Shown here piece after piece: positions 10,673 to 20,589 of a stretch of DNA of 64,000 nt. The notes beneath the pieces were generated by a model that was given only the letters and a program-made list of their open reading frames with translations, was not told the origin of the DNA and made no database searches. Numbering within the stretch: position 1 is the stretch's first letter; every line of letters starts with the position of its first letter. The stretch is from Favolaschia claudopus (Eukaryota > Basidiomycota > Agaricomycetes > Agaricales > Mycenaceae), in NCBI GenBank assembly GCA_037176885.1, contig JAWWNJ010000152.1, positions 496,001-560,000 of the forward strand. The letters are read 5' to 3'. The position numbers and the translations under genes were made by a program.

Positions 10673-11508
10673 ATCAGAAGAGACTTCGATTTTGCCGCGG
10701 CCACAAGGAATTCCGAGTTTGCCTCGGAGGCTCGGACGGATTTGGCTTGAGCCGCCGCAGAATTTGCCGGCACCACCAATTCCCAAATTTCCTGGTACAT
10801 AGGTCCTTTGAGGTGCGGAAATTCTCTTCAGATGATGACTTATTACTCGCTTTGACTCCAGTATCTTCACTTTTCATCTCCTCAAAGTAATGACTTGTGC
10901 ATTCATCCGAGCAATCAATCACTGATTCGCCTGGCAGCCGCATCAGCGGCAATGTTTTCGTATCAGCGGCACTCACTAGCCGGAAAGTGCAATCAGCCCG
11001 CCGTCGCGATCTCCCCGATGCCGTTTCGGCGTAGGGGAACGAGCCCACCGGAACAGTTGGTTGGTGCGAAGCATCGACCGAGCGAGCTTTGGCTCTGCGC
11101 CTCTTGTGTGCCTCAGCTTAATTTAGGCTCCGGTACAGCTGCAGATTCTGAAGTAGTCTCTCGTAGACAGACGCTACAACATAATTACTGTATCTCGTAC
11201 CTCGATATGTTGTAACTCTGAAGTCAAGTTACATGGTCTCGCAATTAGTTCAAATTTGTAGCCTGGAATGTGAGGAGATCAATTTAAATTATTTATTGAC
11301 TGTTGGCCCTGGGATACACAAGGTTCAGCACCCGCCTCGAAGAGGCCTAATCCAAAGTCATGAATATTTTGCTGTCCTAGATGATAGTGAATAATCATAT
11401 TTCCATCTCTACAACTTATTTCAGCCAATTCAGCCCGGTACATGATCAGAAAATATTGAAAACCCCACGGCCATTCTTTTTGGGGGTTGCCAACTGCGTG
11501 AGCCTGGA
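10673..11508. other. No gene recognised
   Basis: One 124-codon minus-strand frame (10674-11048) with a Ser-rich middle and a Trp pair (GNWWCRQ); I do not recognise it. The rest is AT-rich. Confidence 0.3.
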
Positions 11509-12010
11509 CAGTGTTCGCCTTAAGGCCTTAATTCCAGGGTCCCGGAAGTCTTAAGGCCTTATTAAGGGCTAAGGCCTTAATTCTTAAGGGCAGTTAAGGT
11601 CTTAAGCCGAATTTCGCACGGCCGTCGGCAGCGCAGGCATCACTCCCGATGAGTCCCGCATCATCCTCCCGACCAGTACCGGCGACGATTCTCAGATCCT
11701 CGCAGCGGTGATTTTGCACATTAGCCCTCAAAATCGCTGAAACAAACAACCTGGTGAGTAAATTCCTTCTCACCACCTTGGAAAGCCGGGGACCTGGGGG
11801 CTTAAGGCCTTAATTAAGGTCTGCGCCAGTGAATTCGAAATCGTTAAGGTCTTAATTAAGGCCTTAATAAGGCCTTATTAATTATTCGTTAAGGCCTTAG
11901 TGTTGGACGGACGATATTATTCATATCTTATGTGTCATCCCTACCTGTACTCGGCCCTGTCGTACTCATCTATATTGATCCCTTTCTTGCCTTCTACCAC
12001 CATCTTTACA

Positions 12011-12024
12011 GGTTATGGGCCTAG
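12011..12024 (+). promoter_or_regulatory. Primer-binding site, half-tRNA type
   Basis: GGTTATGGGCCTAG abuts the left LTR. Its complement CTAGGCCCATAACC resembles the anticodon arm of initiator tRNA-Met (CAT anticodon). Half-tRNA priming is known for copia-group elements; its use here is inferred. Confidence 0.55.
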
Positions 12025-12104
12025 CGTTTTTTTGATTTCCTCTGTTCTTTGCTGCGCTCGACTCTTTCGTTTCTATTGTTGATGACCTGGACGACAACTC
12101 TGAG

Positions 12105-12310
12105 AAAGACCTACGAGAGACGACCCCCTCGAGGACGACCACCTTCCAAATGACCCCGAAGGACCGGTGGGAGACGACCCCCCTGCTGGACGACCACCTT
12201 CACCTGGAGGACTTCTAGGAGACGACCCCCAAGAAGACGACCACCTCCGTGACTTGACCCGAAAGACTGGTGGGAGACGACCCACCCATCGGACGACCAC
12301 TTTCGACCCC
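12105..12310 (+). repeat. Imperfect GACGACCAC repeats in the gag leader
   Basis: Blocks of GAGACGACCCCC and GACGACCACCTTC recur four times at intervals of about 60 bp between the PBS and the gag ATG. They may form structured leader RNA or a packaging signal; this is speculative. Confidence 0.6.
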
Positions 12311-12440
12311 TTTTCCGACTTGACATTTATTCGATCATCTCCGTTTCTACCCGCCGATTTCCCCTGTCATCTTGACTTGCTTTCCCCCACATCGACCCCC
12401 ATCCCCACCTTGCTTTCGACTTGTCTCTACCTTTCTCATT

Positions 12441-13364
12441 ATGCCGAAATACGAGGGAGAGAAGTTGAATGACGAGAATTGGCGTTATTTCTCGTTCGGG
12501 TTCTTGGCGTTCGCGAGGACTCGAAACACCGAGGGGATCTACGATGGAACCGACGTTAAGCCGTTGACTGGGCCCAATAGCAAGGGCGTGAGGGGCTGGG
12601 AGAGTAGGGCTGCTACAGCCGCTGCAGATTTGATTGCGGCAGTCGACAAAGAACAGTACAAACATCTGCGCGGCGTCGACGGCAACGCTTGCGAGAGGTG
12701 GCGCACCCTCGAGCTGTTCCACACCAGCGGCGACGAGACCCAGGACAGCCTCACCACCTGGAACGCCTTCTCTTCTGCCATGTACACCGACCATTCTATC
12801 CCGCTCAAGTCTTTTATCGGAACCATCCTCGAATTGGCGGACCAACTTCATACCATTTTTAACGACCCCCCCTCCGACTCTCAAATCATTGCTCGAATTC
12901 TCGCATCTCTTCCCTTTCCCCAGTTCGACAACGCCATTCGTTTCATCAACGGCGATTCCAGATGCGATGACCGAGCTTGGGTTATCGCCGAACTCTTGAA
13001 AGAAGAACGTATTCTCCGTCGCAGCGGGCAACTCACCTCTACTCCTCCGTCGATTATGACGGCCGTCACTCCCCTGCAGTGTTCGAACTGCAAACGTCGC
13101 GGGCATACTCATCCCGATTGTTTTCATCCAGGTGGTGGGAAGGAAGGCCAATTTCCCGAATGGTATAACAAACGCGGTCCGCGCGGTGCGCAACCGAGTC
13201 CGACCGGCGACGACCACGTTCATGTGCCGACAGCCAATACGGTTATCACCGGATCCGTCATGGCGCTATCCGCCTCCGCTCTTCCTTTCCTCCGTCAACG
13301 CGAGATCGTCGACGACGCGACCATTTATTTCACCGAGGCCGAGCCTATCGAACTTGCGGTGTAG
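12441..13364 (+). CDS. gag: Copia-type Gag protein with CCHC zinc knuckle
   Basis: An intact 307-residue frame from ATG 12441 (an in-frame ATG at 12372 is less likely because it lies in the C/T-rich leader). The N-terminal two-thirds has the helical fold-like pattern of copia (UBN2-type) Gag: an early NDENWRYFSFGFLAF segment, then WNAFSSAMY and LADQLHTIF. Near residue 215 is a CCHC knuckle, CSNCKRRGHTHPDC (C-x2-C-x4-H-x4-C), followed by the HPGGGKEGQFPEWY tail seen in fungal copia Gags. Gag packages element RNA into cytoplasmic particles. The frame stops 77 bases before the right LTR, so no pol is fused. High GC and lack of stops contrast with the flanking MITE. Confidence 0.85.
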   Translation: MPKYEGEKLNDENWRYFSFGFLAFARTRNTEGIYDGTDVKPLTGPNSKGVRGWESRAATAAADLIAAVDKEQYKHLRGVDGNACERWRTLELFHTSGDETQDSLTTWNAFSSAMYTDHSIPLKSFIGTILELADQLHTIFNDPPSDSQIIARILASLPFPQFDNAIRFINGDSRCDDRAWVIAELLKEERILRRSGQLTSTPPSIMTAVTPLQCSNCKRRGHTHPDCFHPGGGKEGQFPEWYNKRGPRGAQPSPTGDDHVHVPTANTVITGSVMALSASALPFLRQREIVDDATIYFTEAEPIELAV

Positions 13365-13691
13365 ACCCGTCTTTTCCTGTGGGAGCATATTGTGCTTTTC
13401 GTTTTTTTTACGCCTCGTACTTGTGTAGCGATGAGTGGGAGTGTTGGACGGACGATATTATTCATATCTTATGTGTCATCCCTACCTGTACTCGGCCCTG
13501 TCGTACTCATCTATATTGATCCCTTTCTTGCCTTCTACCACCATCTTTACACTTAGGCCTTCGGGCGAACACTGGTGAGCCAATCATGTGGAGACCCTGG
13601 GAGTGGCTTGGTAATCGAACACGTTGTCAACACGTTCTTGGCTTGCTGGCGGCCTATTGCGATTGTTGCTGCGACCATATGTCTTTCAAAA

Positions 13692-14054
13692 ATGGGCGGC
13701 AACACCAGAGGCGGCGGAGCCACCGCAGTTCGTGCACTTCCGACATACATACTTTCCTTTCGTGCTGATTAGCTCCTCAGCCAAGCGCTGCAAGTACTTT
13801 GATGCCGGATACTGCCAAAAAGGAGACGCCTGCACATTGTATGTGTTTGCAAACTCTTGGACCCTGCCCTTCGAGTCGTTCACAGCATTCACGCTGATAC
13901 GGGGGGTAACATTCCTGCGGATAAGATGAAAATGGTGCATGACGACTCGATCCCATCGCAAAAATTCTTTTCAGCAAAGAAAACAGACGCTCCGAAAGGC
14001 CAACAACACTTCCCCCAGTGGTGTGTCATAAGTGGTGGGGTTGCGCTCGGTTAG
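13692..14054 (+). CDS. Small CCCH zinc-finger protein, three exons
   Basis: Model: exon 1 13692-13731, intron 13732-13780 (49 bp, GTGCAC..CTCCTCAG with a CTGAT branch-like site), exon 2 13781-13838, intron 13839-13885 (47 bp, GTATGT..TTCACAG), exon 3 13886-14054 ending TAG. The 88-residue product begins MGGNTRGGGATAVPKRCKYF. Splicing builds one CCCH finger: C-x7-C-x5-C-x3-H, with the final His supplied by exon 3 (ACTFIHADTGG). CCCH fingers usually bind RNA; the target is unknown. The tail is Lys- and Gln-containing without further domains. The start lies 118 bp right of the hAT MITE end, so the element could affect the promoter. The first intron has the weaker donor; the second junction is the strong evidence. 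Confidence 0.62.
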
Positions 14055-14197
14055 CACAACAATGGTATCCTTCAGGGTACACCATGGTTGAAATTCTAAC
14101 CTCCGTCAACTCAACAGTGTTAGAACGAGCGGTGGCGGTACCACCGAAGACCCAACCCAGGACCCGCTCAGCGCTGGATGCCTGAGCATGCGTATAA

Positions 14198-14716
14198 CTG
14201 CTCCCGCAACTTCTAGGTTACAGGAGCCCGATTGAGGATCATACAGTCCCTCTCCGAAGGGTCACAACGGCTTACAACTTACGACTCTTACGACCTACGA
14301 CGCCGAGCGCCGTTCTGGCTGCTGGCTCAGCAAACCCTCAAGTCTCTCAAGAAGCTACTTTATTCGACTCGCATCACACCTTTAGGTATAGGACTAGCGC
14401 AGCGAGAGGACGACGACCTGCAGCGGAGTCGTTAGCACGAGCCGAAGTAGGCGAGGGCACGACACAAGCTCAGTCGTCGGAGTAAAAGACTGAGGAACTA
14501 GAGCGTGACATATACGCGTCCGCCGGAGGTACTACGCTGGAACCAAAAGGAATGTATGAGGGTATACCGACAGCCCAGTTCGCGAGATATCGCACTGACA
14601 AGTTGGCCAAAAATGACGTAAAACTGCCGAAAATGGAAAAAACCGCGAAAATTAGACAACTTGAAGACGCGATGTCTCGCGAACGGCTGCACCTTTTTAC
14701 ACCATTCAAGTTGTGA
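14198..14716 (+). pseudogene. Coding-like frame with an in-frame stop, unrecognised
   Basis: One frame stays open from 14198 to TGA 14714 except for a single TAA at 14483. It reads LLPQLLGYRSPIEDHT.. then, after the stop, KTEELERDIYASAGGTTLEPKG and a Lys-rich, coil-like end. No ATG occurs in the first half. It could be an exon series of a decayed gene or a retroelement gag remnant. Function unknown. Confidence 0.3.
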
Positions 14717-15211
14717 ATCTTATCTGTTTAACAGTCGCTAGAACATGGCACACACAGACAGTTCCGAAAAAAATGTCCTGCCGAGTTGAAAATTTTGGGT
14801 TTGATTGTGTTGCCTTTTATGGCGCTTGATCAAGCCTTTGTGATAAAATTGATGGCTGGAACCCAACCATTGGGTTACATTACATGCATACAGAACATTG
14901 AATTGGACCAGGATCTACCCACACGGACAGGATCGAGCTGAATACCCAGGGCTCGTGACTTAATCGCACCGCGAGTAGAACGAAGTCATACGAACTTGTG
15001 TTGACTTGGGCATCAGATCCATATGTGATGATTGCGCCGAGGAGAGCCGGCCAAGATGGCGCTCAAAACCAAGGGACCATGATTTATTCGCACCACGAGT
15101 ATACTTATATTGAATGTAATTAAAATTAGAAAGGAAGACCTCTACCATGAGCGATGTCTCTTGCGAAATTCCTGTTTCTAACGCTTTTCGACATTACGAG
15201 CACAAGTCGCG
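14717..15211. other. No gene recognised
   Basis: AT-rich; only short frames. Two phrases containing CGCACCRCGAGTA occur at about 14967 and 15089, a small local repeat. Confidence 0.3.
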
Positions 15212-15589
15212 TACAGTTGCGGCAAGATCACTTTGCTTGCCTTTTATGGAAATTCCCATCAATTTCGACCTTTTCCCTTACTATGCACAATGTGGACAGA
15301 ATTTTTCGTGGTAGATGTGTTCAGACGTACAATACAGTCCACTCAGAGCTTTCAATTTCGCAATTTGTTATTGAGCCACTGATGGTGCCAACATCTGAAC
15401 ATGGTCTGCCGCAAACCTGGCGGAAAACGCCACAGTAAAATTGGTTCAAGTGGAGGGTATATCATATTTTCATGTAGAATATCCTTCTATGTCCTCCGTT
15501 CCCCCAAAAATGTCTGACAATGTATGAAAAGGTCCGAATTGATGGGAATTTCCATAAAAGGCAAGCAAAGTAATCTTGCCGCCACTGTA
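15212..15589. mobile_element. TA-flanked MITE with 60-bp inverted repeats
   Basis: The left end TACAGTTGCGGCAAGATCAC and right end (reverse) TACAGTGGCGGCAAGATTAC continue as matching arms through TTTGCTTGCCTTTTATGG and AATTCCCATCAATT. Total 378 bp including the TA dinucleotides. No gene. Confidence 0.78.
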
Positions 15590-15699
15590 CGCCCATGACA
15601 TCCGTCAGAGTCCCAACACCCTCATTTGACCGGCGGAAGAGAGGGCAGTGGAGAAGGGGACATTGTGGATCACAACGCCGTGCCAGAGCTTATCCAGAT

Positions 15700-16065
15700 T
15701 GAGTCATTTGCGGACATCATTAGCGATTTTTGTTGGCTCTGATGGGACCAGAATGTATCTTCAGGGTTGTTTCAGTACTTTATATCAAATTCAAAATATG
15801 GGGCAGTCGTCAATAAACGTGAAATACAGCGTGACCATCACTTATTTCGCGCACGAGTATACAACTGCGTCGGTTTGGGCTACCTGGTTATCTTTCTTAG
15901 TACATCTCTTGTCGCAAGGTTTTGCCCGTCAATCCGTATGGACACTGGAAGGAAAATGTGTTGGCAGATGAGGACTTGGCTACGGATCTTCGCAATCATC
16001 TGCAAGAACTGATCAGTATCTGGACCGCACGAAGGTACCTCGATGACCTTGGCCACCGGTGAGCT
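15700..16065 (+). pseudogene. Relic of the same DDE-type transposase N-terminal region
   Basis: One frame reads CRKVLPVNPYGHWKENVL, LATDLRNHLQEL and, after a deletion, TARRYLDDLGH. These match the minus-strand transposase at 5583-6884 (SRKVLPVNPYGRWK, LANDVRNHLQEL, TARRYLNELGY). Upstream, KIWGSRQ-like residues match KWGASARQ there but are broken by stops. A GTGAGC donor follows the last match, as in the other copy. The segment between HLQEL and TARRYL is missing here. Confidence 0.6.
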
Positions 16066-16928
16066 ATTCCCTTGATTGTCGTGTTCCGGGTAATTCATTT
16101 TTGATTCTCAGATTCAAAAGCGAGAGAAAGGGCCAATATTCCGATGGTCAGGATGTGGTGCATCATAGAGAACACGTCTACCTGCCCCCCCTTTAAGGGG
16201 TTTGAGGAAGACGGGTCGGTTATCACGCCAAGTCTTCCTCCAGGAGTGCGCCGAACGGTCATCTGGTATCACGACGAAAGCATTCTCTATGCGCATGATT
16301 GTCGCCGCAAGACGTGTCGAGTGGTGGTTCGGAATATTTCTGCAATCGCGTCGCGCGAGGGTTGAGGCTTCCCTGTCTATTACGGCCTCTCGGGCGCTTC
16401 CGAGTACGACCAGTGCACTCTCCATCTGCAGCATTAAGCATCTCATTTGCGACCTCCGAGACTTCGTTTGGGCGCCATTGCTGAGATATGTGTTGCAAAG
16501 CGACGGTCACAAAGTAATGACGAAATTCACACACCATTCGACCTCAGTATCACCTCTACCCAGTGTGGCAGACACAGTGATGCAGGAGATCCTACCCCGA
16601 AAGCGCAGCCCAGACGCCAACTTGAAGAAGATTAGATAAGATTGACTGGCCCAATATGTAGTACAGGCTTGGTACAGGCTTAACCGCTTTGACTCAGAAT
16701 GAGTGCGCCAAAAATGCGCGGCCACCACCGTTGTCGCGCCAGGCGGGGCAGCAGTGCGAAATCGATCCGAGATAATGGTTGCTTATGCGTCGACAACGTC
16801 GGTAGTGGTGATGGTGACTTGCGCACGAAGGTTGGGCGTCGATGTGGCGGTGGTTGAGGGAGAAAAGGCGTGGGAGCTTGTCCTGAAAAACGAAGTTGTG
16901 GAGCTCGTGTGAACTTGCCGCAAAAAGT
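16066..16928. other. No gene recognised
   Basis: Several overlapping frames of 60-145 codons on both strands, none with a recognisable motif. It may hold more of the transposase relic, but I cannot support it. Confidence 0.3.
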
Positions 16929-17062
16929 CTCCATTCGGCTGCCGTCATTTAGCGGCATTTAGCGTCACTTTGGAGCACTCCATAAAAATTCCCAGCCAAA
17001 ATTTGGGTGAGAGGTGCTCCGAAATGACGTCAAGTGCTCCGAAATGACGCTACCGAATGGAG
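16929..17062. mobile_element. Short MITE-like inverted repeat
   Basis: CTCCATTCGGCTGCCGTCATTT at the left is mirrored by CTCCATTCGGTAGCGTCATTT at the right (reverse complement). The middle holds repeated TTTCGGAGCAC/GTGCTCCGAAATGACG motifs. 134 bp; TSD not clear. Confidence 0.55.
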
Positions 17063-17108
17063 CCTTCGGAAACACCCAGAGAAACGAGGAAGGAAACCGT
17101 CGTACCGC

Positions 17109-17343
17109 TAGTGTTGCCGGAAGCTGGAGCTAGCTCCGAGCTGAGTTCAACTCCAACTCGACCCCTTCCCAAAAGCGGCACCTCGAGGTGATGCCAGCTC
17201 GCCTCGACTCCACCCTCGTCACCCAAAGCGGACGACGTGACATTTCTGGTGGTGTAACTGAGTGACATCACACTCCCTCCCCAGTTTCTGTATTGGCCGT
17301 TTCTTGGCCGTTTTCGACGTATAAAAAGCAGTTTGAGCTTGAC
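17109..17343 (+). mobile_element. 5' part of a TAGTGTTGCCGG hAT MITE, upstream of the HMG gene
   Basis: Nearly identical to the left 235 bp of the complete element at 43581-44018; the right half is missing. It carries ATTGG (inverted CCAAT) in TGTATTGGCCGTT and, about 30 bp later, TATAAAA in CGACGTATAAAAAGC. This promoter-like block faces the HMG-box gene about 0.6-0.7 kb downstream. Confidence 0.72.
17308..17334 (+). promoter_or_regulatory. Putative TATA element carried by the MITE
   Basis: GACGTATAAAAAGCAGTTT contains a TATA-box-like TATAAAA with an ATTGG box about 25-30 bp upstream. The same arrangement is in the 43581 copy, so it came with the element. Promoter activity is inferred only. 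Confidence 0.35.
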
Positions 17344-18031
17344 AGCTATTTTGGAAACGATAGACAGTTTCGATTTTTTAGCTGAGTTCGGGCCGAGCCG
17401 CCGGTCGCCGGTAACAGGAAAAAGAAATTTGCGACACCTCCACCGAATCAAAAAAAAAAAAAAAAAAGAAAAGAAAGGTTTGAAGGCCCTCCCTCGTGTC
17501 CACGATGTCAAAAGCCCACCGCGTCAAACCCACGCCTTGTTCCTGATTCGGCAAGACCAAGCAGAAAGTACGGCGCGAGGCGAGATTACTTATACTTATA
17601 ACTTACTTCAACTTGACCCACAATCATCGGATGGGGCTCCGCTCCTCCTACTCTGCGACATCCCCTTCTTCATCACGCGCTACCTCCTATCTTTGCGCGA
17701 TCTCAATCTCGACCTGCTCTGGTTCGCCTCTCTCGTCGACGTCCACAATATCTTCTTTTTGCCCTCGAGCTGGACTGGACCCTAGGATGCCCGTGGAACG
17801 CAGCCGTGGTTCGCGCCGAACTTGCGCCGATGGTGAGATCGCTTTCTTTGTACTACCTCCGTCTGCCCCTACCCCTCTCCCGCCGCCTATGTCCAGCTAC
17901 CTACTCACAGCTTCTCCACCCACCTAGGCAACCAGCTGTTGTGGACCGAGCCCTCAGTTGCGCCAGGAATCGCCTTCGCCACGAGCCTGACGCCGGGCGC
18001 GTTCGAGGAGTCAAAGCAAGCAATCTCCTGC
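17344..18031 (+). other. 5' region of the HMG-box gene; exon structure unresolved
   Basis: A 19-A run lies at 17450-17468. From about 17600 the GC and C/T content rise as in a fungal 5' leader. The HMG frame stays open upstream of its first ATG to 17836 or beyond, and CTACTCACAG at 17901-17910 could be a splice acceptor, but no upstream ATG joins in frame convincingly. Confidence 0.35.
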
Positions 18032-19546
18032 ATGACCGCCAAGTTCGCCGTGGAACCCCCTTCGTCGTTGTCGCCGTCGCCGGTAGAGCCCAAGATCGAG
18101 CCCGCCACACCCGGCCCGACGGTCTTCTTCTTCGATGCCCCTCCCGTGGAATCCAAACCCAAACGCGCATCACACAAAAGCAAGCTCACTCCGGCCCCCA
18201 CCACACCCTGTTCCCTGGGCAGCAGCGACGGCGGCGTCGAACCAACTAATCCCGTTTCTTCCACCCCTGCGCCAATGACAGAACAACACATCCCCCGCCC
18301 ACCCAACGCCTTCATCCTATTCCGCTCCTGCTTCGTCCGCGCGGGCGCCGTCCCCGCAGACGTCGAGCCCTCGCATTCCTCCTTGTCCTCCATTGCCGGT
18401 CTCATCTGGGCGAAGCTCCCCGCCCCCGAGAAGGAGCTGTGGCATCGTAAGGCGAAGGAAGAGCGCGAGAAGCACAGGGAGCGCTTTCCTGGGTATGCTT
18501 TTCGGCCGCGATATCGTTCGGGGTCGTGGTCGGATGCGGATAGTGAGAATAGTGGTGGTGGTGGTGGTGGTGGCAATAGCGGCGGTCAGACGCAGACGTC
18601 GAGACGCCGGCAGCAGCGGGAGGTGGCACCGGCAGATCGGATACGCCAGGCGCATATCGCGTCTTTGTTGCTGGTGGGGCTCACGGGGGCGGCGCTGAAT
18701 GAGGCGATAGCGACGTTTGATGCGGAGCGCAGGGAGCGGGGCGAGGGTGGGGTGGAGGTGCGGTTTGGTGTGATGGAGACGCCTGAGGGGCGTGTGGAGA
18801 CGGGGAGTTCTGGTGTCGGTTGTGGTGGCGAGAGGGAGCGTCCTTTTATCAGGAGAAGTACAAGCAAGTGCAAGAAACGCAGCAGGACGGCGAGTGGGGC
18901 GAATGATGGGAAGCGGAGACAGATTGACACTTCGTCTGCGGCGCTGTCGGTGTCGACATTGCTCTCGTCGCCTTCGACGCTCACGGATACGGGGATGTTG
19001 ACACCGTCGTTTCTCTTCGATTTCGGGTCGCTGTATTCCATTCCTTCGACGCCCATTGATGAGTTCACTGCGAATTTCGAGCGGTTTTCCTCCCCAGGGT
19101 GCTACCCCACTTTCGGGGTCCCCTCCTCCCCCTCGTCATTCGAATCCTCTTACGCTCTCTCCCACCCCTCCCCATCCACCTCATTCTGTTCGTGGAGCTC
19201 CTTCGAAGACCTTTCGAACCCCCTCACTGCCTTCCCCACCTCGCACCCCCACCTCATGACGCAACAGCAACACACCCTGTCTGCCTGCTCCTCCATGTCC
19301 TCCATCGGTGGTCACCTCCGCTCCCTCACCTCGCTCACACCGCCCACCATCGACCCTTTCTCAGTCGGCCTCCCATCAATGCCGATATGCGGCTCGCTCA
19401 TGCCGCCTTGCGACGAGCTCAATCTGGATCTTGGGCTGGTCGGGCTCGGTGATATGTCCGCCATGGGGATGGACGAGAGATGCGGTGGCGGATATTTGAC
19501 GGGGTATATGGATGTGGAGGCGCAGCAGCAGCTCGTTGCGTGGTAG
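18032..19546 (+). CDS. HMG-box (MATA-type) transcription factor
   Basis: The first in-frame ATG is 18032, giving 504 residues; the frame is open further upstream, so a 5' exon may exist. An HMG box lies at about residues 84-165: PRPPNAFILFRS opening helix 1, then SSLSSIAGLIWAKL, and ELWHRKAKEEREKHRERFP with the basic third helix. MATA-type HMG boxes bind AT-rich minor-groove sites; in basidiomycetes such proteins regulate mating, pheromone response or development. After the box come a Gly run encoded by (GGT)n, a basic patch (KCKKRSRTASGANDGKRRQ) suitable as a nuclear signal, and a long Ser/Pro/Thr-rich tail (LFDFGSLYSIPSTPIDEF) likely to be activating or regulatory. The protein is acidic and Trp-terminated (LVAW). 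No frame breaks are seen. It is the only clearly intact long host gene in the window. Exact orthology cannot be set without a search. Confidence 0.85.
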   Translation: MTAKFAVEPPSSLSPSPVEPKIEPATPGPTVFFFDAPPVESKPKRASHKSKLTPAPTTPCSLGSSDGGVEPTNPVSSTPAPMTEQHIPRPPNAFILFRSCFVRAGAVPADVEPSHSSLSSIAGLIWAKLPAPEKELWHRKAKEEREKHRERFPGYAFRPRYRSGSWSDADSENSGGGGGGGNSGGQTQTSRRRQQREVAPADRIRQAHIASLLLVGLTGAALNEAIATFDAERRERGEGGVEVRFGVMETPEGRVETGSSGVGCGGERERPFIRRSTSKCKKRSRTASGANDGKRRQIDTSSAALSVSTLLSSPSTLTDTGMLTPSFLFDFGSLYSIPSTPIDEFTANFERFSSPGCYPTFGVPSSPSSFESSYALSHPSPSTSFCSWSSFEDLSNPLTAFPTSHPHLMTQQQHTLSACSSMSSIGGHLRSLTSLTPPTIDPFSVGLPSMPICGSLMPPCDELNLDLGLVGLGDMSAMGMDERCGGGYLTGYMDVEAQQQLVAW

Positions 19547-20353
19547 TAGTTGGTTGATGAATACAGGCGGCATGCGCCTTCCTCCTTCTCTCCTCCTTCC
19601 CGTCCTTCCCCCACTCGAGATACGGCGCGCGCGTGCGTCCCCCCTCTCCTCCTCCCGCTTTAAAATGCGGCGCCTCGTCACGGTCGCCGGTGTACATTGG
19701 ATGTACTACCACCATTGGACGTCTTTTGGATTATTATCGCCTGCTGGCGTGCTTGTTGTTGTTGTTGTACGGAATTCTTTGCACTACTTATTACCCCCAT
19801 CTGTGTATCTCTCTCTCCCGCAACAACCTCCTTTCCCTCCCCCTCCGTCTTTACCGTAGCGAGCACGCGCACCGACGCTACTATATCCCTATCGATATCG
19901 ATATCTGTGCTATATCTCCGCCTCGCGCCCAGCCTACATCTGCGCCTCCCACTCTAACTTACCTTATCTTGTGTAAACTAGCTACAGTTCTCCACCGGTC
20001 ACTGAGACAAACCCCCCGATGCTTGCAGCTTGTTGCCAAAATAAAAATAAAATCATGGAGGGATGAACTTGCTGCGCTCGGAATCGCGCAAGCTTCCCTT
20101 TTCTGTAAGCCAGGGACTGGCTTCTGTCCGCTGCTTCGGGACTCTCACAGTCTCCGTCGGACTCTCACTGCCTCCGTCGGACTCCCACATTCGAATTCTC
20201 CGGACTCTCACAGCGTCCGGCGGCTCCGACAGCCTCCGGAACTCTCATTTTCCCCCACTACCTCTTGTCCTCGAAGCGCGTTCAAGATATGGTGGGGGAC
20301 ATGACTTCATGTCGCACCGTAATTTTCGGAATTTTGACCGTCGGGTACGAGAC
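19547..20353 (+). other. 3' flank of the HMG gene and a TCCGNCGGACTCTCAC repeat patch
   Basis: AATAAA-like signals occur at about 20039-20051, roughly 500 bp past the stop. From 20130 to 20260, variants of TCCGTCGGACTCTCAC recur about six times, like the motif arrays inside hAT MITEs, but I found no terminal repeats here. Confidence 0.4.
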
Positions 20354-20589
20354 TACAGTGCCGGACACGCGAAGTCGACAAATTTGATCTTCCATTTATG
20401 GAAGGTGTGACACATCCCCAGATGGCTTGTTCTATGCATAAATGAGTCGCTAAGGACCCAAAGAACAGTTTGGCACGAGCCGATTGTCTGAAAACTCAAA
20501 AATTACGCAACATACCTGAAAATTTTGGCTGTACCCCCAAAAATCGTGGGAAAAACTTCGGACATAGCGCAATCGACTGCTTTCGTCAT
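20354..20589 (+). repeat. Left half of the TACAGTGCCGGACAC element family
   Basis: TACAGTGCCGGACACGCGAA followed by GTCGACAAATTTGATCTTCC matches the left end of the complete element at 24375-25060, and the similarity continues to GCAATCGACTCC. It is cut off where the next MITE (20590) begins. Confidence 0.65.

Larger units (their letters stand above)
11901..13551 (+). mobile_element. Copia-type gag-only LTR retrotransposon with TSDs
   Basis: Identical 110-bp LTRs at 11901-12010 and 13442-13551 begin TGTTGGACGG and end CATCTTTACA. The 5-bp target duplications are CTTAG at 11896-11900 and 13552-13556. Right after the left LTR is GGTTATGGGCCTAG, resembling the half-initiator-tRNA-Met primer site used by many copia elements. 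A purine-rich tract (GATGAGTGGGAG, 13430-13441) precedes the right LTR. The only gene is gag; protease, integrase and reverse transcriptase are missing, so replication would need another element's enzymes. Identical LTRs mean a recent insertion. Confidence 0.88.
11509..13574. mobile_element. hAT-type MITE, interrupted by a copia gag-only element
   Basis: The ends are CAGTGTTCGCC (11509) and GGCGAACACTG (to 13574). Without the inserted LTR element it would be about 410 bp. The interior is packed with TTAAGGCCTTAA-type motifs. GTGAGCC occurs just outside both ends, three to four bases from the left terminus, so the TSD is only approximate. Confidence 0.65.

Noticed and set aside
12327..13223. 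298-codon minus-strand frame
   Set aside because: It is the antisense shadow of the copia gag gene, which has LTR context and a zinc knuckle.
17905..18655. Minus-strand frames of 112-223 codons
   Set aside because: Shadows of the GC-rich HMG-box coding region.
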